A DNA stretch of 64,000 nucleotides from Pseudolabrys sp. GTDB lineage: Bacteria > Pseudomonadota > Alphaproteobacteria > Rhizobiales > Xanthobacteraceae. Position numbers and translations under genes: made by a program. Under the pieces are notes generated by a model that was not told the origin of the DNA, did not search any database, and saw only the letters and a list, made by a program, of their open reading frames with translations. The stretch covers positions 30,311-94,310 of the forward strand of contig JAUXXH010000031.1 in NCBI GenBank assembly GCA_030684935.1, given 5' to 3'. The stretch's first letter is position 1. Each line of letters begins with the position of its first letter. This document shows, in pieces, positions 1 to 6,571 of the stretch.

Positions 1-212
1 AGCCGCTTGTTGCCGGGCACCATGCTGGGGCCGCGCGTAACAGCCCAGCTCTTCATGACGCCGTCGAGTTCAAGCCGCAGGTCATAATGCAGCCGCGTCG
101 CGTCATGTTGCTGGACGACGAAAGCCTGGCCGCGCCTGCGGCCAACCTTGCCTTTCGGTTCGGCGGTGATGCCGAACGCGCGCTTCGAACGATAGGTTGT
201 CAGGCCGGCCAT
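1..212 (-). CDS. ligD: DNA ligase D, N-terminal 3'-phosphoesterase domain (partial)
   Basis: This is the 5' end of a gene that runs off the left edge of the window, with ATG at 212 read on the minus strand. The visible 70 residues match the start of the LigD 3'-phosphoesterase domain: a basic leader, then a stretch containing H36, H42, Y43 and D44 in the family signature HxxxxxHYDxRLE, followed by a KSWAV-x-RGPS motif. LigD, with Ku, performs bacterial non-homologous end joining; the phosphoesterase trims 3' ends before ligation. Whether ligase and polymerase domains follow cannot be seen. A match to the EcfG stress promoter lies 30 bases upstream of the start, which would place end joining under general stress control. 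Confidence 0.9.
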   Translation of the reverse strand, partial: MAGLTTYRSKRAFGITAEPKGKVGRRRGQAFVVQQHDATRLHYDLRLELDGVMKSWAVTRGPSMVPGNKR

Positions 213-241
213 GGCTTACGCGCACTCGGTTTAGCGACCTA

Positions 242-266
242 AACGCCTGATTATACCGAGGGTTCC
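242..266 (-). promoter_or_regulatory. EcfG-type promoter for ligD
   Basis: On the minus strand GGAAC (266 to 262) is followed by exactly 16 bases and CGTT (245 to 242). This is the full consensus of the EcfG general stress sigma factor of alphaproteobacteria. The -10 box lies 30 bases before the ligD start. Confidence 0.75.
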
Positions 267-283
267 GGTTTCCGGCCAGCCGC

Positions 284-308
284 GGAACTTTCTTTTAGCG
301 GTCGCGTT
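284..308 (+). promoter_or_regulatory. EcfG-type promoter for the DUF1328 gene
   Basis: GGAAC (284-288), 16 bases, CGTT (305-308): an exact match to the EcfG consensus. It is 48 bases upstream of the ATG at 357 and divergent from the ligD promoter, the two -35 boxes being 17 bases apart. Confidence 0.75.
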
Positions 309-356
309 TTATCCGGCATGGAATTCATGTCGCAACCTTAGAGAAAGGGACCTGCC

Positions 357-533
357 ATGATGGGTTGGGCCATTACGTTTTTGATCGTCGCGCTGATTGC
401 CGCCTTGCTCGGTTTCGGCGGGATTGCCGGCATGGCCGTCGAGGCGGCCAAGATCGTGTTCTTCGTCGCGATCATTCTGTTCGTCATTTCCGCGATCGTG
501 GGGCTCTTCCGGGGCCGCTCGACGGCGCCCTAA
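357..533 (+). CDS. DUF1328 family small membrane protein
   Basis: A 58-residue protein made of two hydrophobic segments (about residues 5-25 and 31-51) separated by a short polar turn, ending in a basic LFRGRS tail. Length and pattern fit the DUF1328 (YtjA-like) family of small inner-membrane proteins, whose molecular role is unknown but which are often stress induced. A strong ribosome site (GAGAAAGGGA) precedes two adjacent ATG codons at 357 and 360; the first is used here. An exact EcfG promoter lies upstream and a perfect hairpin terminator follows, so it is probably a monocistronic stress gene. Confidence 0.85.
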   Translation: MMGWAITFLIVALIAALLGFGGIAGMAVEAAKIVFFVAIILFVISAIVGLFRGRSTAP

Positions 534-548
534 CGGGAACGCACACAG

Positions 549-586
549 AAAAGCCCCGCGCGACCCAGCGTCGCGCGGGGCTTTTT
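549..586. terminator. Bidirectional rho-independent terminator
   Basis: A perfect 16-base inverted repeat with a five-base loop, flanked by A residues on the left and a T run on the right. It can serve the DUF1328 gene on the plus strand and the converging gene at 604-816. Confidence 0.9.
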
Positions 587-603
587 CTCGTTCGGCACGC
601 CGG

Positions 604-816
604 TCAGGCGAACTCTTTTTCCGACAGGGTCAGTTCGCTTTCGGGGGCGACCCGCTCGTGTTTCTCGGTCGCGCTCTTGATGCGGTACATCGGATCGCCC
701 GGGTCCTTGTCGGACACCGGCACCAGAAACGTGATCTGATAGGCGCCGGCGGCGGCCTCACGCAGCACTTTCGGCATAAGATCGACGACTTGGCCGATAC
801 TGTATTTGTGCGTCAC
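604..816 (-). CDS. Conserved small hypothetical protein
   Basis: A 70-residue soluble protein beginning VTHKYSIGQ, with a GTG start at 816 chosen because AAAGGAG sits five bases upstream on the minus strand; longer readings of the frame lack such a site. The sequence contains a VxxMPKVLREAAAGAYQ stretch and a charged C-terminal half. It has no membrane segment or recognisable catalytic motif. I recall similar short proteins in Bradyrhizobium-type genomes annotated as hypothetical, but cannot name a function. It converges on the DUF1328 gene across the shared terminator. Confidence 0.7.
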   Translation of the reverse strand: MTHKYSIGQVVDLMPKVLREAAAGAYQITFLVPVSDKDPGDPMYRIKSATEKHERVAPESELTLSEKEFA

Positions 817-1127
817 AAAAACTCCTTTCGTTCGAAAAAGGTAATCAGGTGCCCGATGGCAGGGCGCAGATTCGATTTTCATATATAGGGATGGTACCAG
901 CCGATTGCGACGGTCGACGGGAAATTGTCTTCCCATACGCCGGATGGCCGAGGCCCGGATTGTGGTAATCCTCGACTTCCTTGAGCGACGAGCGCATGCC
1001 TCTTATCTAAAAATCGTCGTGAAGGCTCGCAGCCGCGGGGACGCCGCAGCGGCCTTTGGGGCTAGCGAAACGAAAATGGACAGAGAACATGAGCAAGGCC
1101 AAGCCGACCACGCCACAAAGGAACGAC
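817..1127. other. Intergenic stretch with no gene recognised
   Basis: This 311-base gap separates two divergent small genes. I see no tRNA, terminator or EcfG promoter match here. An alternative in-frame ATG at 1089 would extend the following gene 13 residues into it. Confidence 0.5.
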
Positions 1128-1376
1128 ATGAGCCCGGACGCCAAGAAAAGCGACGTCGGACAGGATCCGAAAAAGCCGGTCAATCTACGCGCCAATGCGA
1201 TGCCGACGGATGGGTTTGTTCTGTCCGTCGACGGGAAACTGAAGACGCAGTTCGAGACCGAAGCGGATGCCACCGCGGCTGCCGAAAAGCTCAAGCAGGC
1301 GTATCCGGTGATCCAGGTCTCGGTCTATGACGCGATCAAGCGTGTCTATACGCCGGTTGAACTCGCTGGAAAGTAA
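1128..1376 (+). CDS. Small hypothetical protein
   Basis: An 82-residue protein with a polar N-terminus (MSPDAKKSDVGQDPKK) followed by a compact alpha/beta region: FVLSVDGKLKTQFET, a helix rich in A, E and K, then VIQVSVYDAIKRVY. The pattern suggests a small single-domain soluble protein. ATG at 1128 is preceded by AAAGGA at a good distance; an in-frame ATG at 1089 has a weaker site. No family recognised. It lies within the stress-response region, but I did not find an EcfG promoter directly upstream. Confidence 0.65.
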   Translation: MSPDAKKSDVGQDPKKPVNLRANAMPTDGFVLSVDGKLKTQFETEADATAAAEKLKQAYPVIQVSVYDAIKRVYTPVELAGK

Positions 1377-1390
1377 GCCACTCCCGATGT

Positions 1391-1417
1391 GCCGCGCCCA
1401 AGTCTGCGCGCGGCTTT
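1391..1417 (+). terminator. Possible weak terminator
   Basis: Seven-base inverted repeat (GCCGCGC/GCGCGGC) with a ten-base loop followed by only three T residues, 14 bases after the preceding stop codon. Confidence 0.3.
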
Positions 1418-1595
1418 GGCGGTATACGTATTCATGACCGGGAATTCTGGCGGCGTGACCGGAACCAAGCGTCACCGGTCGGCTTGATAGACGTAACCCC
1501 AGCTTTCACGACACTCTGCAACGGCATTGGCCGCGGCTTTGCCGCACGGCGGATTGGCGTGTGCTCACGGGTTAAGCTCAGCCAGGAGAAATCGA

Positions 1596-1844
1596 ATGCG
1601 CAATATGTTCACGGCAGGATTGGTGGCGTTCACGCTGGTTGCGATACCCGTCGCGGTTCAGGCCGGCACGCTGGAAGGCGTCGCCATCGGCGCCGGTTCC
1701 GGCGCGCTGATTGCTGGGCCTCCGGGCGCCATTGTCGGCGGCGTGATTGGCGGTGTGGTCGGCGGCCCGAATGTCGTGCCGCGCAAGCGTTACCGCCAGT
1801 GCTGGACCAATCGCAACGGCAACAGGCAGTGCCGCTGGCGTTAG
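1596..1844 (+). CDS. Secreted glycine-zipper protein
   Basis: An 82-residue protein with a signal peptide (hydrophobic stretch after MRNMF, cleavage near VQAG) followed by a glycine/alanine-rich segment of repeated GxxxG steps (IGAGSGALIAG through VVGGPN) and a basic tail containing two Cys (CWTNRNGNRQC). The layout matches small glycine-zipper envelope proteins common in Rhizobiales. ATG at 1596 follows CAGGAGAA; upstream extensions lack a ribosome site. The function is probably structural in the periplasm or outer membrane, inferred only from composition. Confidence 0.75.
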   Translation: MRNMFTAGLVAFTLVAIPVAVQAGTLEGVAIGAGSGALIAGPPGAIVGGVIGGVVGGPNVVPRKRYRQCWTNRNGNRQCRWR

Positions 1845-2036
1845 AACCGTCTGATCTGTCAGCAGATTCCGGGGTGGCGACGGCCGCTCCGGGTCGCTGA
1901 CGGCGCTGCCAATCGCGCAGCGAAGTTATCCACCAGTTGTATAATATAGCTCAGACGGGAAGCGGCCGGCGCGTCAGAATTTCACTGTTGCCCGAACGTA
2001 TCCGATTCCCCCATCGATCCCCCGCGTTCGGTCAAC

Positions 2037-2065
2037 GACCCCGGCTGGCGACCCCAGCCGGGGTC
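2037..2065. terminator. Perfect hairpin without T run
   Basis: A 12-base perfect inverted repeat (2037-2048 and 2054-2065) around a five-base loop, in the gap before the DUF3309 gene. No T run follows on either strand, so it may be a factor-dependent terminator or an RNA structure. Confidence 0.4.
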
Positions 2066-2099
2066 ATGCTTATGGCCCCGAGGAAATGGAGATCAGGCG

Positions 2100-2264
2100 A
2101 TGTCACTAGGGCTCATTCTGGTCGTCGTGCTTGTCATCTTTTTGCTCGGCGGTTTCAGCGGCCGCTTCGGCGGCTACGGCTACGGCTATGGCCACGGCGG
2201 CGTCGGTATCATCGGTGCAGTGCTGATTGTCATTCTGATTCTGCTTCTGCTCGGACGAATTTGA
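2100..2264 (+). CDS. DUF3309 family small membrane protein
   Basis: A 54-residue protein beginning MSLGLILVVVLVIFLLGG, then a Gly/Tyr-rich middle (GGYGYGYGHGG), then a second hydrophobic run ending LLLLGRI. This is the characteristic pattern of DUF3309, a short two-segment membrane peptide widespread in Rhizobiales with no known biochemical role. The start follows GGAAATGGAGATCAGGCG. It lies directly downstream of the ecfG-nepR operon on the opposite strand. Its function is unknown; homologues are often linked with stress conditions. Confidence 0.85.
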   Translation: MSLGLILVVVLVIFLLGGFSGRFGGYGYGYGHGGVGIIGAVLIVILILLLLGRI

Positions 2265-2338
2265 GCTGCAGGCGCTGCGAAAAACAACGCCGGCGTCCAT
2301 CCGCTCAACATCACGCGGTGTTTGACGACGGACCGGGC

Positions 2339-2878
2339 TTACTCGCCGCCGGCGAGCACGGCGCGGGTCTGTTCGTCCGGGCCGAAGTCATTGACGCCGT
2401 CGATCGAGAGCAACTCGGCCAGCCGGGTGCGGGCCCGATTGACGCGCGACTTGATGGTGCCGACCGCACAGCCGCAGATGTTGGCGGCTTCTTCGTAGGA
2501 GAAGCCCGACGCGCCGACCAGGATCAGCGCTTCACGCTGGTCCGAGGGCAGTTGCGCCAGCGCCTTGCGGAATTCGGTGAACTCCACCTGGCCATGCTGC
2601 TCGGGCTGCGACTTCAGCGAGTCGGCGTAATGGCCATCGCTGTCCTCGACCTCGCGGCGCCGCTTGCGGTATTCCGAGCGGAAATGGTTGCGCAGGATCG
2701 TGAACAGCCAGGCCGACATGTTGGTGCCGGGCTGAAATGAGTCGATGTTGGCCAGCGCGCGAACCATCGTTTCCTGCACGAGATCGTCGGCGCGATCAAC
2801 GTTCCCGCACAGCGAGATCGCAAATGCGCGGAGACTTGGCACCGCGGCAAGGACAGACTTGCGGACTGATTCATCCAT
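2339..2878 (-). CDS. ecfG: EcfG-type general stress sigma factor
   Basis: A 179-residue ECF sigma factor. Region 2 is seen in DDLVQETMVRAL and the following W-L-F-T-ILRN stretch; region 4 in LPSDQREALILVG through GTIKSRVNRAR, a helix-turn-helix that reads the -35 box. Context identifies it as the EcfG (sigma-T) of the alphaproteobacterial general stress response: its start overlaps the nepR stop (ATG at 2878 within TGATG), and phyR lies divergently beyond. EcfG is held inactive by NepR and released when phosphorylated PhyR binds NepR. It should recognise GGAAC-N16-CGTT, several copies of which are nearby. Confidence 0.95.
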   Translation of the reverse strand: MDESVRKSVLAAVPSLRAFAISLCGNVDRADDLVQETMVRALANIDSFQPGTNMSAWLFTILRNHFRSEYRKRRREVEDSDGHYADSLKSQPEQHGQVEFTEFRKALAQLPSDQREALILVGASGFSYEEAANICGCAVGTIKSRVNRARTRLAELLSIDGVNDFGPDEQTRAVLAGGE

Positions 2879-3105
2879 CAGTGCTTGTCCTTCTTGTCAG
2901 TGCCGTCCAGACGGCTGACCAGATCGGCGAACCGGTCCGGCACGCCCTGGTTGACCACGTCATCATACATGGCGCGGAGTTGCTGGCCGAGACGGGCCTG
3001 GACCTCTCGGCCCAGTTTTGCCGGCTTGGCCTCTGACTTTTTTCGACTGGCCGCGCTTTCCATTGGTTTTTGCTGTCCCACGGGCTTACGATCTTCTTCG
3101 TTCAT
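2878..3105 (-). CDS. nepR: Anti-sigma factor NepR
   Basis: A 75-residue protein with a Lys-rich, disordered N-terminal half and the conserved NepR helix pair: LGQQLRAMYDDVV, then VPDRFADLVSRLD. NepR binds EcfG in unstressed cells and PhyR after phosphorylation (partner switching). ATG at 3105 is chosen because it gives the usual NepR length; the open frame upstream has no family similarity. The stop overlaps the ecfG start by one base, suggesting translational coupling and balanced sigma/anti-sigma synthesis. An EcfG-like promoter 63 bases upstream would make the pair autoregulated. Confidence 0.93.
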   Translation of the reverse strand: MNEEDRKPVGQQKPMESAASRKKSEAKPAKLGREVQARLGQQLRAMYDDVVNQGVPDRFADLVSRLDGTDKKDKH

Positions 3106-3168
3106 GTGTGGCCCCAATTCCCTTTGCCCCAACCGGAGCTTAGGTTTCCCCCTCTGACGTTTATTCAA

Positions 3169-3193
3169 AACCGCTGACCGGACAGTTGGTTCC
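3169..3193 (-). promoter_or_regulatory. EcfG-like promoter for nepR-ecfG
   Basis: On the minus strand GGAAC (3193 to 3189), 16 bases, GGTT (3172 to 3169). It differs from the consensus only in the first base of the -10 box. It is divergent from the phyR promoter, and the two -35 boxes are eight bases apart. Confidence 0.7.
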
Positions 3194-3201
3194 ACAATGA
3201 G

Positions 3202-3226
3202 GGAACTTTTTTCAAAGGACGACGTT
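3202..3226 (+). promoter_or_regulatory. EcfG promoter for phyR
   Basis: GGAAC (3202-3206), 16 bases, CGTT (3223-3226), an exact match to the EcfG consensus. It lies 77 bases before the phyR start and implies positive feedback on the anti-anti-sigma factor. Confidence 0.8.
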
Positions 3227-3303
3227 GGGAGCTGTGAACAGCTTACGAATGTTCGGGGCGATGCCCATCTAAGCAGGGCTCTAATCGGTTTCGGGAGGGA
3301 TTT

Positions 3304-4113
3304 TTGTCGACATCTCAATCAGTTGCGCAACATCTGCCGTATCTGCGGCGCTATGCCCGGGCCTTGTCCGGCAGCCAGCCGTCCGGTGATGCCTATGTAG
3401 CGGCCACGCTTGAGGCGCTGGTGCAGGATCCCAAGGTCCTGGAGGACAACGCCTCGACCCGGATCGCCCTGTACCGGCTTTTCACCAAAATCTGGAATTC
3501 GGTCGCTCTGAACGGCCGGCCAACCGTGGCCCCAGGCATCGACCCGAACCAGCCCGTCGAACGGCATCTCGCCCAAATTGCGCCGATGCCGCGTCAGGCG
3601 TTCCTGCTGGTGGCGCTGGAAGGCTTGTCGGAGGATGATGCCGCCAAGGTGCTGGACATCGATGTGCCGAAGCTGCGCGAACTCGTTGAAGAGTCCGGGC
3701 GCGAACTGGCCGCCGAAATCGCCACTGACGTTTTGATCATCGAAGACGAGACTTTCATCGCGCTCGATCTCGAGGGTCTGGTTGAAGGTCTCGGCCATAA
3801 GGTGCTGGGCGTCGCCCGGACCCATTCCGAAGCCATCGCTCTGGCCAAAGTGAAGCGGCCGGGCATCATTCTCGCCGATATCCAGCTCGCCGACGGCAGC
3901 TCGGGTCTCGATGCGGTCAACGAAATGCTGCGCACCTTCGAAGTGCCGGTGATCTTCATCACAGCCTATCCGGAGCGCTTCCTGACCGGTGAACGTCCTG
4001 AGCCGGCGTTCCTGATCGCCAAGCCGTTCCAGCCGGCAACCGTGTCGGCCGTGCTCAGTCAGGCGCTGTTTTTCGAGCGCAACGCCAAACGGCGCGAGCG
4101 CAAGGCCAGCTAA
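3304..4113 (+). CDS. phyR: General stress response regulator PhyR
   Basis: A 269-residue protein with an N-terminal ECF sigma-like domain (about residues 1-130, opening HLPYLRRYARALSGSQ) that mimics sigma to capture NepR, and a C-terminal receiver domain (about 143-260). The receiver shows the acidic pair E147/D148, phospho-acceptor D192 in LADIQLADG, T220 and K240. The start is TTG at 3304, supported by GGGAGGGA upstream and by the usual PhyR beginning; no ATG gives the full sigma-like domain. It stands alone behind its own EcfG promoter and ends at a strong terminator. No cognate kinase is adjacent; an HWE kinase lies at 46115-47125. Confidence 0.96.
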   Translation: MSTSQSVAQHLPYLRRYARALSGSQPSGDAYVAATLEALVQDPKVLEDNASTRIALYRLFTKIWNSVALNGRPTVAPGIDPNQPVERHLAQIAPMPRQAFLLVALEGLSEDDAAKVLDIDVPKLRELVEESGRELAAEIATDVLIIEDETFIALDLEGLVEGLGHKVLGVARTHSEAIALAKVKRPGIILADIQLADGSSGLDAVNEMLRTFEVPVIFITAYPERFLTGERPEPAFLIAKPFQPATVSAVLSQALFFERNAKRRERKAS

Positions 4114-4133
4114 CCAGCGCACGGCCTTAAAAG

Positions 4134-4170
4134 AAAAGCCCGCCGCGGGAGTGTCCGCGGCGGGCTTTTT
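4134..4170. terminator. Bidirectional rho-independent terminator
   Basis: A GC-rich stem of about 14 pairs with a six-base loop, A run on the left and T run on the right, between phyR and the converging gene at 4192-4548. Confidence 0.9.
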
Positions 4171-4191
4171 CGTGGGGCGTTCAAACCGAAT

Positions 4192-4548
4192 TCAGGGGAC
4201 GCGATCCTTGCGCGCCAGCGCATAGCCGAGCAGTCCAGCTTCGACCAGCATGGCCAACTGCATTTGATGTTGCGGCGCCAGGGCCGGGGCGGTGGCCTCG
4301 GCGGTTTTGCGGCGCATCGCCCAAAAGACGATCAGCGCAATCAGCGCCACGGTGCCATAAATCCCGCCAATGATCAGCCGGGCGTTGATCAGCCCGTACT
4401 GCAATTCCAGCGCCAAGGTGGCGGCGATGGTAAAATGATAAATCGCAATCAGCGCCGCAATCCCGATGACAGCGGCCACCAAGCAAATACGCAGCACGCG
4501 GCCGAGCAACTGCCCGGCCGCCGCCGTGACCATCTGATCAAGTCGCAT
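4192..4548 (-). CDS. Small integral membrane protein
   Basis: A 118-residue protein with two hydrophobic segments (about residues 18-46 and 57-78) and a mixed C-terminal tail. It resembles phage-holin or Actinobacterial-type small membrane proteins that accompany DUF883 proteins, but no specific family is assigned. ATG at 4548 lies four bases after the stop of the DUF883 gene, so the two are cotranscribed. The shared upstream promoter is an exact EcfG site, which makes an envelope-stress role likely by inference. Confidence 0.75.
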   Translation of the reverse strand: MRLDQMVTAAAGQLLGRVLRICLVAAVIGIAALIAIYHFTIAATLALELQYGLINARLIIGGIYGTVALIALIVFWAMRRKTAEATAPALAPQHQMQLAMLVEAGLLGYALARKDRVP

Positions 4549-4552
4549 GGGA

Positions 4553-4900
4553 TTACCGGCGGTTGGCCAGCCCGGCGAGAAAGCCGATGCCGGCGGCAAT
4601 GCCCAGCATCAGCAGTGGCCGGTGCTCGACCTCATCGGTGATTTTCTTGAACGCATCGGCGCCGATCTTGGTCGCCTCGTCGGCGACGGACTTGCTGACC
4701 CCGGAGGCGCTGTCACGGACCCGCTCCATGATGCCGGCCAAAGCCTCGCTGACGAAGTCACCGACATCGCTGGAGGCGCCGGAAGCTTCGGTCTTGGCGG
4801 TGCTGGAGAGCCGGCGCAGCCGCTTTTCCAGATCGCCCATCAGGTCTTCGATCGCCGCGATCTCATCGGCGGCCACGGATTTAGCTGTACGCGCGCTCAT
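4553..4900 (-). CDS. DUF883 (ElaB/YqjD-like) membrane-anchored protein
   Basis: A 115-residue protein with a long amphipathic helical region rich in A, E, D and S (about residues 10-90) and a C-terminal membrane anchor beginning HRPLLMLGIAAGIGF and ending ANRR. This is the layout of ElaB/YqjD/DUF883 proteins, tail-anchored inner-membrane proteins that in E. coli bind ribosomes in stationary phase. ATG at 4900 follows GAGGTG. First gene of a two-gene operon with an exact EcfG promoter 43 bases upstream. A stress or stationary-phase role is inferred from family and promoter. Confidence 0.87.
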   Translation of the reverse strand: MSARTAKSVAADEIAAIEDLMGDLEKRLRRLSSTAKTEASGASSDVGDFVSEALAGIMERVRDSASGVSKSVADEATKIGADAFKKITDEVEHRPLLMLGIAAGIGFLAGLANRR

Positions 4901-4943
4901 TGAACACCTCAGGCGTTTGATTTGTCCTGCATCTCGCCGGGTG

Positions 4944-4968
4944 AACGATTGGTCGAGAGGAAAGTTCC
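4944..4968 (-). promoter_or_regulatory. EcfG promoter for the DUF883 operon
   Basis: On the minus strand GGAAC (4968 to 4964), 16 bases, CGTT (4947 to 4944): an exact consensus match, 43 bases before the ATG at 4900. Confidence 0.75.
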
Positions 4969-5026
4969 GTAAGTGCTGGAACAAAGTTCCGCGTCCTTCG
5001 CGCGCAGCCTTCCGCATTAGCCCGTA

Positions 5027-5051
5027 GGAACATAACAGGACGATCGCGGTT
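5027..5051 (+). promoter_or_regulatory. EcfG-like promoter for the gene at 5102
   Basis: GGAAC (5027-5031), 16 bases, GGTT (5048-5051). It has the same -10 variant as the nepR promoter and lies 50 bases before the ATG at 5102. Confidence 0.6.
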
Positions 5052-5101
5052 GTTCTTCTGATATCGGCACGGCGAAGTTCGCCGGTGGATGGAGCAAACC
5101 G

Positions 5102-5395
5102 ATGCGCGATTTCGTGTCCTACTTCTCGGCCGGTGCGCTGGCTGCCTTGGCCATCGTTGTCATCGCGCAACCGGGCGACGCCAATACCGCGTCCGAACGG
5201 GCCTCCATGACCTCGATGTCCAAGGCGCCGCTGCAAACGGTCGATCGCAGCAACAAGGGCGACCGCCTGGCGCCGGCCACCGCCGTGCGCCCGCAGCCGC
5301 TGGAGCGGCCGCGCATGATGGCAGGTTGCGATCCGGCCTTCAGCCCGCTATCGACCTCGGCCGCTGTCAATTTTGCCGCCCGCTGCGTTGCTTAG
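5102..5395 (+). CDS. Secreted small hypothetical protein
   Basis: A 97-residue protein with an N-terminal hydrophobic segment (residues 6-22, AGALAALAIVVIA) that reads as a signal peptide or anchor, a polar Ser/Ala/Pro-rich middle, and a conserved-looking tail with two Cys: GCDPAFSPLS and ARCVA, possibly forming a disulfide. I recall similar tails in Rhizobiales proteins of unknown function. ATG at 5102 follows TGGAG at a suitable distance. An EcfG-like promoter lies upstream, divergent from that of the DUF883 operon, so it is probably a stress-induced envelope protein. Confidence 0.72.
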   Translation: MRDFVSYFSAGALAALAIVVIAQPGDANTASERASMTSMSKAPLQTVDRSNKGDRLAPATAVRPQPLERPRMMAGCDPAFSPLSTSAAVNFAARCVA

Positions 5396-5448
5396 CCAAC
5401 TATTCGTTCTATGATCGAGGCCGGCGCAGTTTCGCACACAGGGCCGCG

Positions 5449-5922
5449 ATGCATAATCATCTGATCGCTTGTCTTGCTATCGGGATGTTGGCGGCAGCCG
5501 CGGTGCCGGTCGACGCCGCGGCTCAGGCTCCGCTGCGAGCCAAGACCGGCACGCTCACCTGCGACACTTCAGGCGATATTGGACTGATCGTCACGGCGAA
5601 GAAACGTCTGATCTGCCTCTTCACACCTGCGCGGCCCGGCCCTCGCGAGGTTTATTCGGGAGCCATCGTCAAATTTGGTGCCGATGCCGCCAAAGCGGCG
5701 GGCGCTGAAATGGTCTGGACCGTCTATGCGCCGGCCAATCGCCGGTTTGGCATATTGGCTGGGCAATACGGTGGGGCCGCTGCCAGAAAAAGCGCCGGTG
5801 GCAATACGCTTGTGGGCGGTTCGGCATCGGCCGTTACCTTGCAACCGATGGTGACGGAAGGGGAGGGCGGCGCAAATCTGGCCACCAGCGTCGTTGCCCT
5901 GGAATTGCATCCCGCACGGTAA
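5449..5922 (+). CDS. DUF992 family secreted protein
   Basis: A 157-residue protein with a signal peptide (residues 1-26, cleaved near AAAQA) followed by the DUF992 pattern: GTLTCDTSGDIGLIVT, then LICLFTP, YSGAIVKFG, a GxLAGQYGG turn and the final LxLHPAR. DUF992 proteins are small periplasmic beta-rich proteins common in Rhizobiales; their function is unknown. The Cys pair in LTC and LIC may form a disulfide. ATG at 5449 is chosen because it begins the signal peptide. It follows the secreted protein at 5102 by 53 bases and may be cotranscribed. Confidence 0.85.
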   Translation: MHNHLIACLAIGMLAAAAVPVDAAAQAPLRAKTGTLTCDTSGDIGLIVTAKKRLICLFTPARPGPREVYSGAIVKFGADAAKAAGAEMVWTVYAPANRRFGILAGQYGGAAARKSAGGNTLVGGSASAVTLQPMVTEGEGGANLATSVVALELHPAR

Positions 5923-6118
5923 AATTCGACAAAGCAGCGGCCGGCGGTGCGCTTGTATTCTACAAGACGCCACTAATGCAGCGCGGCTGCACGCCTTTGC
6001 GTGTTTGTACTTAGGGGTTTAGCTGCTGCCCTTCATGATATGTAGACGGCCGCATTTTAGGTTTCGACGACAATTTCGATAAATGCGGGGCGGAGAGCTT
6101 ACGCCAAAAAGAGGCAGC

Positions 6119-6571
6119 ATGACCGTATTGCGAGTCCTGCACGTCGATGACGAACCCGACATTCGCGAGTTGGTGGAGATCTCCCTCGGCCTCGATCCCG
6201 AACTGTCGCTGAAAAGCTGCGCATCCGGTCTGGCCGCATTGTCGGCGGCCGCTGACTGGTCGCCGGACGTTATCCTGATGGATGTGATGATGCCGGTCAT
6301 GGACGGGCCACAAACGCTCGGCCGTTTGCGCGGGCAGCCGAGCACAGCGGCTATCCCGGTGGTGTTCATGACGGCGCGGGCACAAACGCTCGAACTGGCG
6401 CACTTCATCTCGCTCGGCGCCGCCGGCGTCATTCCCAAGCCGTTCGATCCGATGACGCTCGCCGGTGCAGTGCGACGACTATGTGCAGCCGGCGCCGCCA
6501 AGAACGGCTCAGGCGCCGCTCTCGCGAACGCTGATTCTCGTTACCCGGCCGCTGCGGTCAGTCGAACGTAA
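6119..6571 (+). CDS. Single-domain response regulator (CheY-like)
   Basis: A 150-residue protein consisting of one receiver domain (residues 4-122) plus a short Ala-rich tail without an output domain. The phosphorylation pocket is complete: D10/D11, acceptor D55 in ILMDVMMPVMDG, T85 and K107 in IPKPFD. Such stand-alone receivers relay phosphate or regulate a partner by binding; in alphaproteobacteria some feed the general stress pathway, but the partner here is unknown. ATG at 6119 follows GAGGCAGC. No kinase is adjacent. Its end overlaps the converging kelch gene by 14 bases. Confidence 0.88.
   Translation: MTVLRVLHVDDEPDIRELVEISLGLDPELSLKSCASGLAALSAAADWSPDVILMDVMMPVMDGPQTLGRLRGQPSTAAIPVVFMTARAQTLELAHFISLGAAGVIPKPFDPMTLAGAVRRLCAAGAAKNGSGAALANADSRYPAAAVSRT

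Noticed and set aside
1461..1490. A GGAAC upstream of the glycine-zipper gene considered as an EcfG promoter.
   Set aside because: At the 16-base spacing the -10 position reads GCTT, not CGTT or GGTT.
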